This document shows, piece by piece, positions 51,237-60,000 of a stretch of 64,000 nucleotides of DNA (its first letter is position 1; the number at the start of each line of letters is the position of its first letter). This DNA is from JAFARZ01 sp035651595 (lineage in GTDB: Bacteria > Actinomycetota > Actinomycetes > Streptosporangiales > Streptosporangiaceae). Under the pieces are notes generated by a model. That model was not told where the DNA came from and did not search any database. It saw only the letters and a program-made list of their open reading frames with translations. Made by a program: the position numbers and the translations under genes. The stretch is from assembly GCA_035651595.1 (NCBI GenBank), contig DASRFJ010000241.1, positions 1-64,000 of the forward strand, written 5' to 3'.

Positions 51237-52658
51237 ATGGATCTCGCCTACCTGAGCGCCATCGAGGCCCTCGCGCTGTTCCGCGCTCGCGAACTGTCGC
51301 CGGTCGAGCTGATGCGTGCCGTCATCGACCGTGCCGAGAAGACCGAGCCGGTGGTCAACGCGTTCGCGGAGCGTCTGTTCGACGAGGCGCTGTCCCAGGC
51401 GCGCGACGCCGAGGCGCCCTACCTGGGCAAGGGCGGCCAGGATCCGCGTCCGCTGGACGGCATACCGGTGGCCACCAAGGAAAAGCACGCGATCGCGGGG
51501 CGGTTGCTGACCGAGGGATCGCTGGTCTTCCGTCACACGGTCGCCGAGGCGAACGCGCCGGTCATCGACCGGATCCTGGCGGCTGGCGGCATCATCCACG
51601 CCCGCACCACCACCCCGGAGTTCAGCTGCGCGTACTTCACGCACACGCGGCTGTGGGGCGTGACCCGCAACCCATGGCACACCGGCTACACGCCCGGCGG
51701 CTCCTCGGGCGGCTCGGCCGCCGCGCTCGCGGCCGGCAGCACGCTGCTCGCCTCCGCTTCGGACATCGCCGGCTCCACTCGCGTGCCGGCCGCGTTCACC
51801 GGCACGGTCGGCTTCAAGGCGCCCTACGGGCGGATCCCGGGCGCTCCCCCGCTGTCCGCCGACTATTACCGCGGCGACGGCCCGCTGGCCAGGACCGTCG
51901 CGGACTGCGCCGCGTTCGCCAACGTGCTCATCGGCCCGGACCCGCGCGACCACACCTCGCTGCGGCCGGCCGTCTACCTGCCGCCGTCATACCAGCCGGC
52001 CGCGGGCATGCGCATCGCGCTGTGCCTGCGGCTCGGCGACTACCCGGTGAGCGCGGAGGTCGAGGCAAGCACCCGGGCGGCGGCGACGGCGCTCGCCGAC
52101 GCCGGCGCGGTCGTGGCGGAGATCGAACTGCCGTGGCGGGTCAGCGAGATCCGCCGGACCGTCGCGGCGCACTTCGCGCAGATATTCGGCGCGATCATCG
52201 GGGAGATCGCCAGGGACCACCGCGACGAGCTGATGCCGTACTCGCTGGCCTTCGCCGACCAGATGGCGGACGCGGCACGGCGCCTGTCGTTCCTCGAGGC
52301 GCTGCGCACCGAGACGCGCATGCAGCGCGAACTCGCCACCGCGATGGCGCCGTTCGACGCGCTGATCTGCCCGGCCACGACGATCCCCGGGCTGCCCGCC
52401 GGCGACGACCTGCTGACGCAGCACGGCGACGACACGGTGCTCGGCAAGGCGGAGACGGCCACGATGACGGTTCCGTTCAACATCTGCAACCGCTGCCCGG
52501 TGCTGGCCGTGCCGAGCGGCCACGCCGCGAACGGCCTGCCGCTCGGCATCCAGATCGTCGGCCACACCTACGACGACGCCACCGTCTTCCGGGTCGGCGC
52601 CGCCCTGGAGCAGGCCCGCCCCTGGGCCTACACCCCCGCGCACCGCCCCGCCCTGTAA
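51237..52658 (+). CDS. Amidase-signature-family hydrolase
   Basis: 473 residues. Amidase signature: catalytic Lys in GIPVATKEKHAIAG near residue 81, the Gly/Ser-rich YTPGGSSGGSAAALAAGS near 154, and the nucleophile segment ASDIAGSTRVPAAF near 180, which gives the Ser-cisSer-Lys triad. Typical length. Substrate cannot be deduced. An intact gene between the ArsR operon and the arginase remnant. Confidence 0.9.
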   Translation: MDLAYLSAIEALALFRARELSPVELMRAVIDRAEKTEPVVNAFAERLFDEALSQARDAEAPYLGKGGQDPRPLDGIPVATKEKHAIAGRLLTEGSLVFRHTVAEANAPVIDRILAAGGIIHARTTTPEFSCAYFTHTRLWGVTRNPWHTGYTPGGSSGGSAAALAAGSTLLASASDIAGSTRVPAAFTGTVGFKAPYGRIPGAPPLSADYYRGDGPLARTVADCAAFANVLIGPDPRDHTSLRPAVYLPPSYQPAAGMRIALCLRLGDYPVSAEVEASTRAAATALADAGAVVAEIELPWRVSEIRRTVAAHFAQIFGAIIGEIARDHRDELMPYSLAFADQMADAARRLSFLEALRTETRMQRELATAMAPFDALICPATTIPGLPAGDDLLTQHGDDTVLGKAETATMTVPFNICNRCPVLAVPSGHAANGLPLGIQIVGHTYDDATVFRVGAALEQARPWAYTPAHRPAL

Positions 52659-52689
52659 ACCTCGAGGGGGCGCCTGGCTGCCGAGGTCA

Positions 52690-53021
52690 GACATCCCGTC
52701 GAGCAGGATGCCGGTGATCAACTCGGCGTACCCGCCATCCGGGTCCAGGTCGGGATCGTAGACGGTCACCTGGGCGCCTGCCGCGAGCCGACGGGCATGG
52801 GTCACGATCGCGTCCTGGTTGCGCAACTTACCGGGGCGCACCCGATCGGTGTACCGGCCGGGCAGCACCACGCCGGCGTCCACGGCACCTCGCTCGGCGA
52901 AACTCCGGTACAGGCCGGCCTCGCGCAGCGCCTCGGGCGCTTTGGCGCAGCCAGGAACGCTGCCCCGCCGTGGCGGCCGCAGGCCCAGGTTGCTCGGCGC
53001 GGACAGGAGCGCGATCGGCAT
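52690..53021 (-). pseudogene. Arginase/agmatinase-family remnant with internal deletion
   Basis: From ATG 53021 the frame reads like the start of an arginase-fold protein (IALLSAPSNLGLRPPRRGSV, APEALREAGLYRSFAERGAV, DAGVVLPGRYTDRVRPGKLRNQDAIV) for about 80 residues. It then jumps at HARRLAAG to AQVTVYDPDLDPDGGYAELI, which matches the C-terminal end of the same family. The middle ~170 residues, with all manganese-binding His and Asp motifs, are missing, so no activity is possible. The junction is near 52775-52785. The open frame continues antisense through the amidase gene, which is meaningless. Confidence 0.72.
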
Positions 53022-53092
53022 GATCAGAGCCTAGTGTCATCGGCATGTCCACGATCGTTCGCCCGCTCGATGCGTCCTCAGTCCCGAACACC

Positions 53093-53168
53093 GTGGTGGA
53101 TTGCCCCTTTGCGGGTGCCTGACCCTTGTTTTCGAGGGTTAACTCACCACGATGGGGCAATCCACCAC
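53093..53168. repeat. Stand-alone 76-bp hairpin repeat
   Basis: Perfect 15-base arms GTGGTGGATTGCCCC and GGGGCAATCCACCAC, an inner ACCCT / AGGGT pair and an 8-base loop TGTTTTCG. The same architecture and arm words occur nested inside elements A and B. Here there are no ATTGCGGACA ends. The rest of 53022-53512 holds the LacI operators and no gene. Confidence 0.75.
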
Positions 53169-53347
53169 ATTCATGCAGGGCCAGCCAGTGGGCTGGCGGC
53201 ATCGTCAAACGAACGTCTGGGCTAGTGGTTCAGCTGACCAAGCACCACTGTCGTTAGGAGCATGATGGTGGTAAGGGTTAGCAGAACCGCCCGAGTTGGT
53301 TGACGGCGGCCGCGCCGCGATGCACGAGGACGTCGAAGCCCGTGCCG

Positions 53348-53365
53348 CGGGAAAGCGCATTCCCA
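53348..53365. promoter_or_regulatory. LacI-type operator, distal
   Basis: CGGGAAAGCGCATTCCCA is a near-palindrome with a central CG, matching the proximal site at 53436 in 13 of 18 positions. It lies 148 bases upstream of the regulator start. Confidence 0.5.
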
Positions 53366-53435
53366 TGCTGCCGCGCCGTTTTGTCGGCGGCTTTGGGTGG
53401 GAGCGTGCCGCGCGGGGTTCCTGGCCGTACTGGTT

Positions 53436-53453
53436 TGGGAAAGTGCTTTCCCA
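53436..53453. promoter_or_regulatory. LacI-type operator, proximal
   Basis: TGGGAAAGTGCTTTCCCA has perfect 8-base arms around a 2-base centre, the shape of LacI-family sites. It is 60 bases upstream of the LacI-type gene, suggesting autoregulation. Confidence 0.7.
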
Positions 53454-53512
53454 GACTAGACTCGGCGGAAATGCTGCGGGAGGTCACGACCAGCGATGGT
53501 TCAGGAGCGGCT

Positions 53513-54628
53513 GTGACAGACACGAGCCAGCGGCGGCCCCGGCGACCACGCGCCGGGCGCCGCGCGCCGGGGCAGGATGGGGCCAGGCCGGACGGCCGGG
53601 TCACCCTTCAGGATGTCGCGGACCTGGCGGGGGTCTCGCTGACGACCGCGTCCCGGGTGGTCAACGAGGGGTCGCGCAAGGTCGGTGCCGCGATGATCGA
53701 CCGGGTCAGCCGCGCGGTCGCCGAACTCGGCTACGAGGCCAACCTCCAGGCTCGGGCGGTCGCCACCGGCCGCGGCAGCATGATCGGCGTCATGGTGCAC
53801 AACATTGACGACCCGTATTTTTCCTCCATCGCGGCCGGCCTGATCGACGTGACGCATGCCCGCAAGCTGCTGGTCTGCATCTCCAGCACGACGAGCAGGG
53901 AGGCGGGTGAGTCGGAGTACGTGTCGCTGATGCGCGCCCAGCGCGCCCGGGCGGTGATCCTGGTCGGCAGCAGGTCCGACAACGGGCCGGCCCGGGAGGC
54001 ACTGCGCGCCGAGATCGAGGCATTCACCCGGGACGGCGGCCGGGTGGTGTGCGTCGGCCAGGACATGCTCGGTGTCGACACGATAATGCCGGAGAACAAG
54101 GCCGGCGCGGCCGCGCTGGCCCGTGCCCTGGTTGCGCTCGGCCACCGGAGCTTCGCGGTACTTGCCGGACCGCGCGACGTGCTCACCGCGCGGGATCGGG
54201 CGGACGGGTTCCGGGACGGCCTGTCGGCCTGGTCGGTCGACCTCGACCCGCGCTGGATCGTGGCGGGCGCCTTCACCCGGGATGGCGGATACGAGGCGAT
54301 GAGCGCGGTGCTCGCGTCCGGCCCGGCGCGCCCGGACTGCGTGTTCGCCGTGAACGACGTGATGGCGGTCGGCGCACTGGCCCGGCTGCGGGCCCAAGGC
54401 ATCGCGGTGCCCGACGACATCGCGGTGGCCGGCTTCGACGACATCCACACGCTGCGCGATGTCTACCCGCCGCTGACCACCGTCCGGCTGCCGCTGAAGC
54501 GGATGGGCGAGATGGCGGCCAGCCTGGTGCTGAGCGAGGCCGCGTCCGTGCTGCCGCGGATCATCCCGGTCCCGGGCGAGGTCATCCTGCGGGACAGCAC
54601 GCTGCCCCGTCCGCGTCAGCGCGGGTGA
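53513..54628 (+). CDS. LacI-family transcriptional regulator
   Basis: 371 residues from GTG 53513, with AGGAG upstream; the longer open frame covers the operators. A basic N-terminal tail of ~28 residues precedes the HTH VTLQDVADLAGVSLTTASRVVNEGSRKVG. The sugar-binding fold follows: VMVHNIDDPYFSSIAAGLID, GHRSFAVLAGPRDVLTARDRADGFRDG, PDDIAVAGFDDIHTL. The usual target, a sugar transport or catabolic operon, is absent on both sides. Confidence 0.92.
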   Translation: MTDTSQRRPRRPRAGRRAPGQDGARPDGRVTLQDVADLAGVSLTTASRVVNEGSRKVGAAMIDRVSRAVAELGYEANLQARAVATGRGSMIGVMVHNIDDPYFSSIAAGLIDVTHARKLLVCISSTTSREAGESEYVSLMRAQRARAVILVGSRSDNGPAREALRAEIEAFTRDGGRVVCVGQDMLGVDTIMPENKAGAAALARALVALGHRSFAVLAGPRDVLTARDRADGFRDGLSAWSVDLDPRWIVAGAFTRDGGYEAMSAVLASGPARPDCVFAVNDVMAVGALARLRAQGIAVPDDIAVAGFDDIHTLRDVYPPLTTVRLPLKRMGEMAASLVLSEAASVLPRIIPVPGEVILRDSTLPRPRQRG

Positions 54629-54639
54629 CGAGGGTTGTC

Positions 54640-55860
54640 TCAGTTTCCCGCGCACAGGTACGGCCAGGCGTGTGCCACCGACACCAAGGTGACGTAGTGA
54701 TGCCAGCCAGGGAATGACCGTCCCTCGAAGTGGCGCAGTCCCGATCCGGTGTACAGCATCTCCAGTTCGGCGTCGACCCGGTCGTGCAATGTGGTGAGCT
54801 CCGGCAGTCTGGGCAGCCGCAGCGCGTCGAGCGTGGTCAGCCAGCTCGCCCGCACTGACCGCCTGATAGATGACCATTCGGCCGCGACGTACCGCGGCGG
54901 CCGGGAGTGGGGATGCGGTACGTGGCCCACTGGCGTAACCGCGGAGTGGCCGGCCCGGGCGCGGCACTCGGCGTCAGCGGACTCGGTAGGCATCCTGGCG
55001 ACGATGAACTGCGAGCTGCCGTACCGGCCCGCTGGCAGGTGTGATCGGCTGATCACGGTCGTGTTGCGCTGGATGGAGTCGACGACGAGTTCTCCGAAGG
55101 AGAGCGTCTGCGGTGCCGGATGGGCCGATCTGACTGTCACCGCGGGTCTGTTCTCCGCTACCCGTAGCACGTAGCGCAGGCCGAGCGACTCCAGCCCGCG
55201 GGCCAGGGCGCCCACCCGGGGATGATGGCGGATATCAGCGACGATCGGCGCGGGCGGCAGCCCCCAGTCGGTCACCATCTCATCTATCGCGTTCAGTATG
55301 TGGCGACATGTCGGCAGGTAGCGCTCCTCGGCTGGCACCCGAGCACGCTTGCGGCGTGCCTCGTCCTCGTCCCAGGCCGGAGGCAGCAGGAGGCGCCAGT
55401 TCACCGGGCAGCTTCCGCGCTGGCCGGTCAGGAACACGGCGATCCCGAGCTGGCAGTTCAGCAACCGGCCTTCCGACTGGACGAACTGCTTTGCGACACC
55501 GACAGAACGGTTACCGTTCTTCGGGAACACCACCTCCTTGACGACCCATGCCTGTGGCTGGATCGCGTCGAACAGGCGGTATGTAAGATCCCGGCGGACC
55601 GGCCGGTAGTCCCAAGTGCTCTGGTTGACGAATTGCTGGAGGCACTGCTCGGCGCCGCCGCCCGCCACAAGGTCGGATATCTTTCTGACCGACTTTCTTC
55701 CTGGCACGGAGAGCAGGCCGCGTACATATGCTTCGCCCCACCGCCGCTGATCGGCGCGCGCGAAAGAGTAGAAAAGGTCGTGGCAGTATGCTGACAGCCC
55801 GGCGTCGTCGATTTCTGCTTGACGGAGGTATGGGTCACCAGTATCGACAGTAAGAGTCAT
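54640..55860 (-). CDS. IS701-like transposase homologue, probably catalytically inactive
   Basis: 406 residues from ATG 55860 with GGGGAG upstream. The fold is that of IS701 DDE transposases: FPKNGNRSVGVAKQF, NCQLGIAVFL, CPVNWRLLLPPAWD, VADIRHHP and GLRHFEGRSFPGWHHYVTLV. The motif that normally reads DDTGFPKKG is KEVVFPKNG, so the first catalytic Asp is gone; the second-site GYG is also lost, while the late Glu region remains. No inverted repeats or target duplication were seen. A domesticated protein, perhaps regulatory, of the polyketide locus is my inference. Confidence 0.8.
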   Translation of the reverse strand: MTLTVDTGDPYLRQAEIDDAGLSAYCHDLFYSFARADQRRWGEAYVRGLLSVPGRKSVRKISDLVAGGGAEQCLQQFVNQSTWDYRPVRRDLTYRLFDAIQPQAWVVKEVVFPKNGNRSVGVAKQFVQSEGRLLNCQLGIAVFLTGQRGSCPVNWRLLLPPAWDEDEARRKRARVPAEERYLPTCRHILNAIDEMVTDWGLPPAPIVADIRHHPRVGALARGLESLGLRYVLRVAENRPAVTVRSAHPAPQTLSFGELVVDSIQRNTTVISRSHLPAGRYGSSQFIVARMPTESADAECRARAGHSAVTPVGHVPHPHSRPPRYVAAEWSSIRRSVRASWLTTLDALRLPRLPELTTLHDRVDAELEMLYTGSGLRHFEGRSFPGWHHYVTLVSVAHAWPYLCAGN

Positions 55861-55956
55861 CTGAACTCCCCAGAAACTCTGACGCTCAGCCTGCGTCGCC
55901 CCAGCCAGCACTAAACTCGCTTCTCGGCGGAAGAAACATCTCATGCGCTATCAATG

Positions 55957-55973
55957 TTTGGCGCAATGCCAAA
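55957..55973. promoter_or_regulatory. Inverted repeat in the 434-base gap upstream of the MmyB-type gene
   Basis: TTTGGC and GCCAAA flank GCAAT. It is the only clear symmetric site in 55861-56294, a relatively AT-rich stretch between two divergent genes that otherwise shows nothing recognisable. A candidate operator for either gene. Confidence 0.35.
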
Positions 55974-56294
55974 AAGTATCCTTCGAGCGCTCCGATAGCC
56001 ACGATCTCCCCAGAAGTACGACGCGACGACTACGACAGGATTCCTTTCCGTGTTCCGTGCATAGGTTCTCTCTTACCAGCATGGGACAGGCAGACCTGAC
56101 GAAACAGCAGGAACCTATGGTGGAACTCGCGGTACCAGCATCGGTGAGGCCGTTGCCGACGGCGGTGACCAGGCAGGATGCGCTCAGCGGCCACACAGTT
56201 CCAGTCCGGCTTGACCGCGATATCCCGCCATGGCCGACGGCGAGCTGCGAAGCCAGAGCCTAGACTTCTTGCGGGGATGAGTGGAGGACAAACC

Positions 56295-57092
56295 ATGGCG
56301 GACAGGAGGCAGGAAGAGGAGCTCGCGACGTTCCTGCGCTCGCGACGGCAGCGGCTCAGGCCACAAGATGTCGGCTTGCCAGCGGCGGGCCGCCGCCGGA
56401 CCCCTGGGCTGCGACGGGAGGAAGTCGCGGTTCTCGCCGGCCTCAGCACTACCTGGTACACATACCTTGAGCAGGGACGTGGCCGAGAGGTGTCTCCTGC
56501 GGTGCTTGACAGCATCGCCCGGGTCTTGCAGCTGACCGAGGATGAGCGCCGGTACGTGCATCTTCTTGCCTTCGGACATGTCGTAGCAGCGCGTCCGCTA
56601 GGCGAAGAGGTACAGGTCAGCGACCTGCTTCGGGAAATAGTGGCGATCGCCGGTAACCAATCTAATCCGCTGTACGCGTGCAATCGTGCAGGCGATCTCA
56701 TCGCCTGGAACGAAGCCGCCGTGGACTGGTATGACGACTGGTCCCGGTTGCCGGAGAGAGATCAGAATTTCATGACCTGGCTGCTCACCGAGGATAAGGC
56801 CAGGAGTTGCCTCGTGGACTGGGAAATGGTTGTACGCGACCTTATCGCCAGGGGACGGGCAGATGTTGCCCTTCAACCAGGCGATAGGGTGCTGCAGAAT
56901 CGTATCGCCGAACTTAAGAGAAGAAGTCCCGATTTCCAGCGCTTGTGGAATGATCATCATGAGGTACGCACGCATCGTACAGGGGTGCGCCGCATGCGAC
57001 ATCCAGACAAGGGTATATCGGAGTGGCGGCTTGTCCCTCTAGTTTCCATCTACCAAGATTCACCAACCGCGATCTTTCATTTGCCTGTATAA
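56295..57092 (+). CDS. XRE-family regulator with MmyB-type ligand domain
   Basis: 265 residues from ATG 56295, preceded by GGAGG; an ATG at 56277 is possible. The N-terminal XRE helix-turn-helix reads PGLRREEVAVLAGLSTTWYTYLEQGRGREVSPAVLDSIARVL. The remainder is the MmyB/MltR PAS-like domain: NPLYACNRAGDLIAWNEAAVDWYDDW and the late GISEWRLVPLVSIYQ. Homologues bind fatty-acyl ligands and often control adjacent lipid or secondary-metabolite genes. Its last 33 bases overlap the end of the PKS gene tail to tail. Confidence 0.9.
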   Translation: MADRRQEEELATFLRSRRQRLRPQDVGLPAAGRRRTPGLRREEVAVLAGLSTTWYTYLEQGRGREVSPAVLDSIARVLQLTEDERRYVHLLAFGHVVAARPLGEEVQVSDLLREIVAIAGNQSNPLYACNRAGDLIAWNEAAVDWYDDWSRLPERDQNFMTWLLTEDKARSCLVDWEMVVRDLIARGRADVALQPGDRVLQNRIAELKRRSPDFQRLWNDHHEVRTHRTGVRRMRHPDKGISEWRLVPLVSIYQDSPTAIFHLPV

Positions 57093-60000
57093 CCTGGATA
57101 TGTGCTCCGCGACGGCTTGAGCAACTGTCGCGACCGTACCGCCGTTGATTAGCTTGACAATCGGCAGCCTGGCCTCGAACTCACGCTCGATATGGAAGCC
57201 CAACTCGACTGCCATCACTGAATCCATGCCCATCTTGTTGAGCGGCCAATTGCGATTTACGCGTTCCGGTGGCAAGCTGAGCACCTTCGCCACATGAATT
57301 GTCAACGCCTCGGCGATTTGGGCCATGCCGGTGCCACGCGCGCTCCTGACAGCAGGCCTGTCCGGTTCAGTCCCGGTAAGATGACGCAGTTGAGGCACCC
57401 CCGCGGCCACGGGATGGGCTGCCGCCCACACCTTCCAGTCGGCTGGAAGCACCGCTGCCTGGGTGATCCCTTCATGCAGGATCTGCTCCAGCACCGCAAT
57501 GCCATTCCGCGGGCTGATGGCGGTCATTCCCCGCGGTATCAGGCTGCGGCCGGCCAGGGTTTCGCGCCGGGCCACCATTCCGGCGCCGCCCCAGACCCCC
57601 CAATTGATGGTTGTGGCGCGCGCGCCGTCGGCACGGCGATAGTGGGCCAGCGCGTCAAGAAAGGCATTTCCGGCCGCGTAGCCGCCGAGCATGGGCCAGC
57701 CGAGGAGTGCCGAACCGGAGGACAACAGTACGAATAGGTCCAGCGGCGCGTCGCGCAGCAGCCGGTGCAGATTCCAGGCGCCCGTCACCTTCGCTCGCAG
57801 GACGGCAGAAAGATCATCAGCCCGCATGTCGGCGATAGGCACGTAGTCTATGGTCCCAGCGGCATGTACCACACCCCGCAGCGGCGGCTTTCCCGCTTGC
57901 GCGCGCTGGGTCAGAAATGTGGTCATCGCGTCCAGGTCGGCGACATCCACCGCGGCGTACTCCACGTCGGCCCCTCGGCTGGCTAGTTCCCGCATCACCG
58001 CAAGCCGTGGATCGGCGGGGTCTTCGGGGTCGGCAGGAAGCTGGCCTCGGCCCGTGAGCACCAGGTGGCGCGCTCCCTTGTCGACGAGCCACGACGAGAC
58101 GGTCGCACCGATCCCGCCGAGACCGCCAGTAACCAGATACGCGCCTTCGGCGTGGATCGTGAAAGCCGTTGCCGACTCGGCCGAGCGCACCGGCAGGGAG
58201 TCGGCGCGCTGTCCGGGGAAGCGCAGGACGAGTTTGCCGGTGTGGGCAGAGCGCGACATCAGCCGGAATGGCGCTGCGGCCTCGGTGGCGTCGAACTCCT
58301 GGAGGGGCAGCGGGTCCAGCGCACCGTGGCCGACGAGCTTGGTGACCGCACGCAGGATCGCCCCGGCGCGCTGTGGTCGCTGCTGGATCATCCGCACGAC
58401 GTCGACGGAGTGAAACGAGAGGTTACCCGCGAATGCCGACATGCCCAGCGGGGTATCGGACAGCATGTCCCGCTTGCCCAATTCGACGTAGTGGCCGCAA
58501 TCGGCCAGCAGCGACAGGTTCGCGCGGATCGCCTCACCGCTGAGGGTGTTGACGATCACATCGAACCCGGCGCCGCCGGTGGCATCGCGGAACTGCTCGA
58601 CGAAGGCCAGTGACCGGGAATCGGCGACGTGGCCGACGCCGAGTCCAGTCAGGAGCGCTCGTTTGGCGGGGCCGCCAGCGGTTGCGAAGACGTGGCCGCC
58701 CTTCCACCGGACGACATTGAGCGCCGCCATGCCGACGCCGCCGGTCGCGGAATGTACAAGGACACGATCCCCCGGGCTGATGCCCGCCAGTTCATTCAGT
58801 GCGTGGTAAGCGGTCAGGTAGGCGGCGGGCAGGGCCGCGGCCTCGGCGAGGCTCGGCCGGGCAGGTTTGAGCGCGGTCAGGCATGCTTTGGTGGTGACGT
58901 GCGTGGCCATCGCCCGCTCGGCCAGGGCGACCACCTCGTCTCCGACGGCGAAGTCAGTGACGCCGGCTCCGATCGCTTCGATGACTCCCGCGCATTCCCA
59001 TCCCAGTGCCGGGCTCGCGGCTGCGGGCTGGCCTGGGTGGCGGCCAACGCTCACCAGGACGTCCCGGTAGTTGACACCGGCGTGGGACACCCTGATGAGG
59101 ACCTCGTCCTCGGCCGGTTCTTCCGACGGCGCCGGGACCAGGCTCAAGTCGTCGACGACCCCTGGCGCGGGGATGGCTAGCCGCAAACAGGTCCCGCTCG
59201 GATGCCGTGGGCGACGGTGAGGTACGAGGCGAGCGGCGAGGCGCCGGCCGTCGCGCAGTGCGATCTGGTTCTCCGCATCTGGATGCTCGAGCTCCGCGAC
59301 AAGTCCGATCAGGCTTTGCGCGGTGTCATCGAGGTCGACCAGCCGGGCATGAAGCGCGGGCTGCTCGGCGGCCAGCGAGCGGCCCAGTCCCCACGCGAGA
59401 GCCTGGAAGGGTTCGACTACCTTCTGCCCGGGCTCTGTGGCCTGTGCGTTCCGGGTGACCAGCCAGAGGGACGGCGAGCCGGGCAGTGGTGCCTGATCGA
59501 GGGCCTGGACGAGGTGCACCACACTGCGGCAGCTCGCGGCTTCGGCCCGGTCGATCTCCGCGGCCGTCGCGTCAAGGCCCACGGCGGCATCCAGCGACCA
59601 CAGATGAACGATTCCCCGGTAAGGGCCAGCCGCGGCGGCCCGGGTGAGCGCGGCGGCCAAGGGGGCGGGAGCGACGTGCGTCCGATCAGCATCAGCCAGC
59701 CGATAGGTGTCCGCTTGGGTGAGGACGACGACTTCATGTCCTCGCTCGCGCAGTTCTCTCACCAGACCACTGCCGACGGTTCCGCTGTCGCTCAGGGCAA
59801 GCCAGCGGCCTGGATCCGCGGGGCCGGCGTCTGCCTCAGCAGGCCACTCGGCCCTCTCCCAGATCAGATCGTGCACCCACGAGGCGAAAGGGGGGCCGTC
59901 GGCGGGTGCTTCGCCCGCTTCCCGTGCCGATGTGGTACCAGGGCCGCTCAGTTGCAGCCGCAGACCGCGAAATTCGGCGAAGATGCGGCCATCCGGGTGG

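Noticed and set aside
51987..52676. C-terminal part of the 344-codon minus-strand ORF
   Set aside because: Only the first ~110 codons from 53021 resemble arginase; the rest is antisense to the intact amidase gene.
53093..53168. The ~80-bp hairpins as integron attC sites
   Set aside because: No RYYYAAC/GTTRRRY core pair at the ends, no integrase gene and no cassette arrangement.
54640..55860. Active IS701 insertion sequence
   Set aside because: First catalytic Asp missing, no flanking inverted repeats or target duplication visible.
57294..57737. Plus-strand ORFs inside the PKS gene
   Set aside because: Shadow frames opposite strongly conserved KR and ACP domains.
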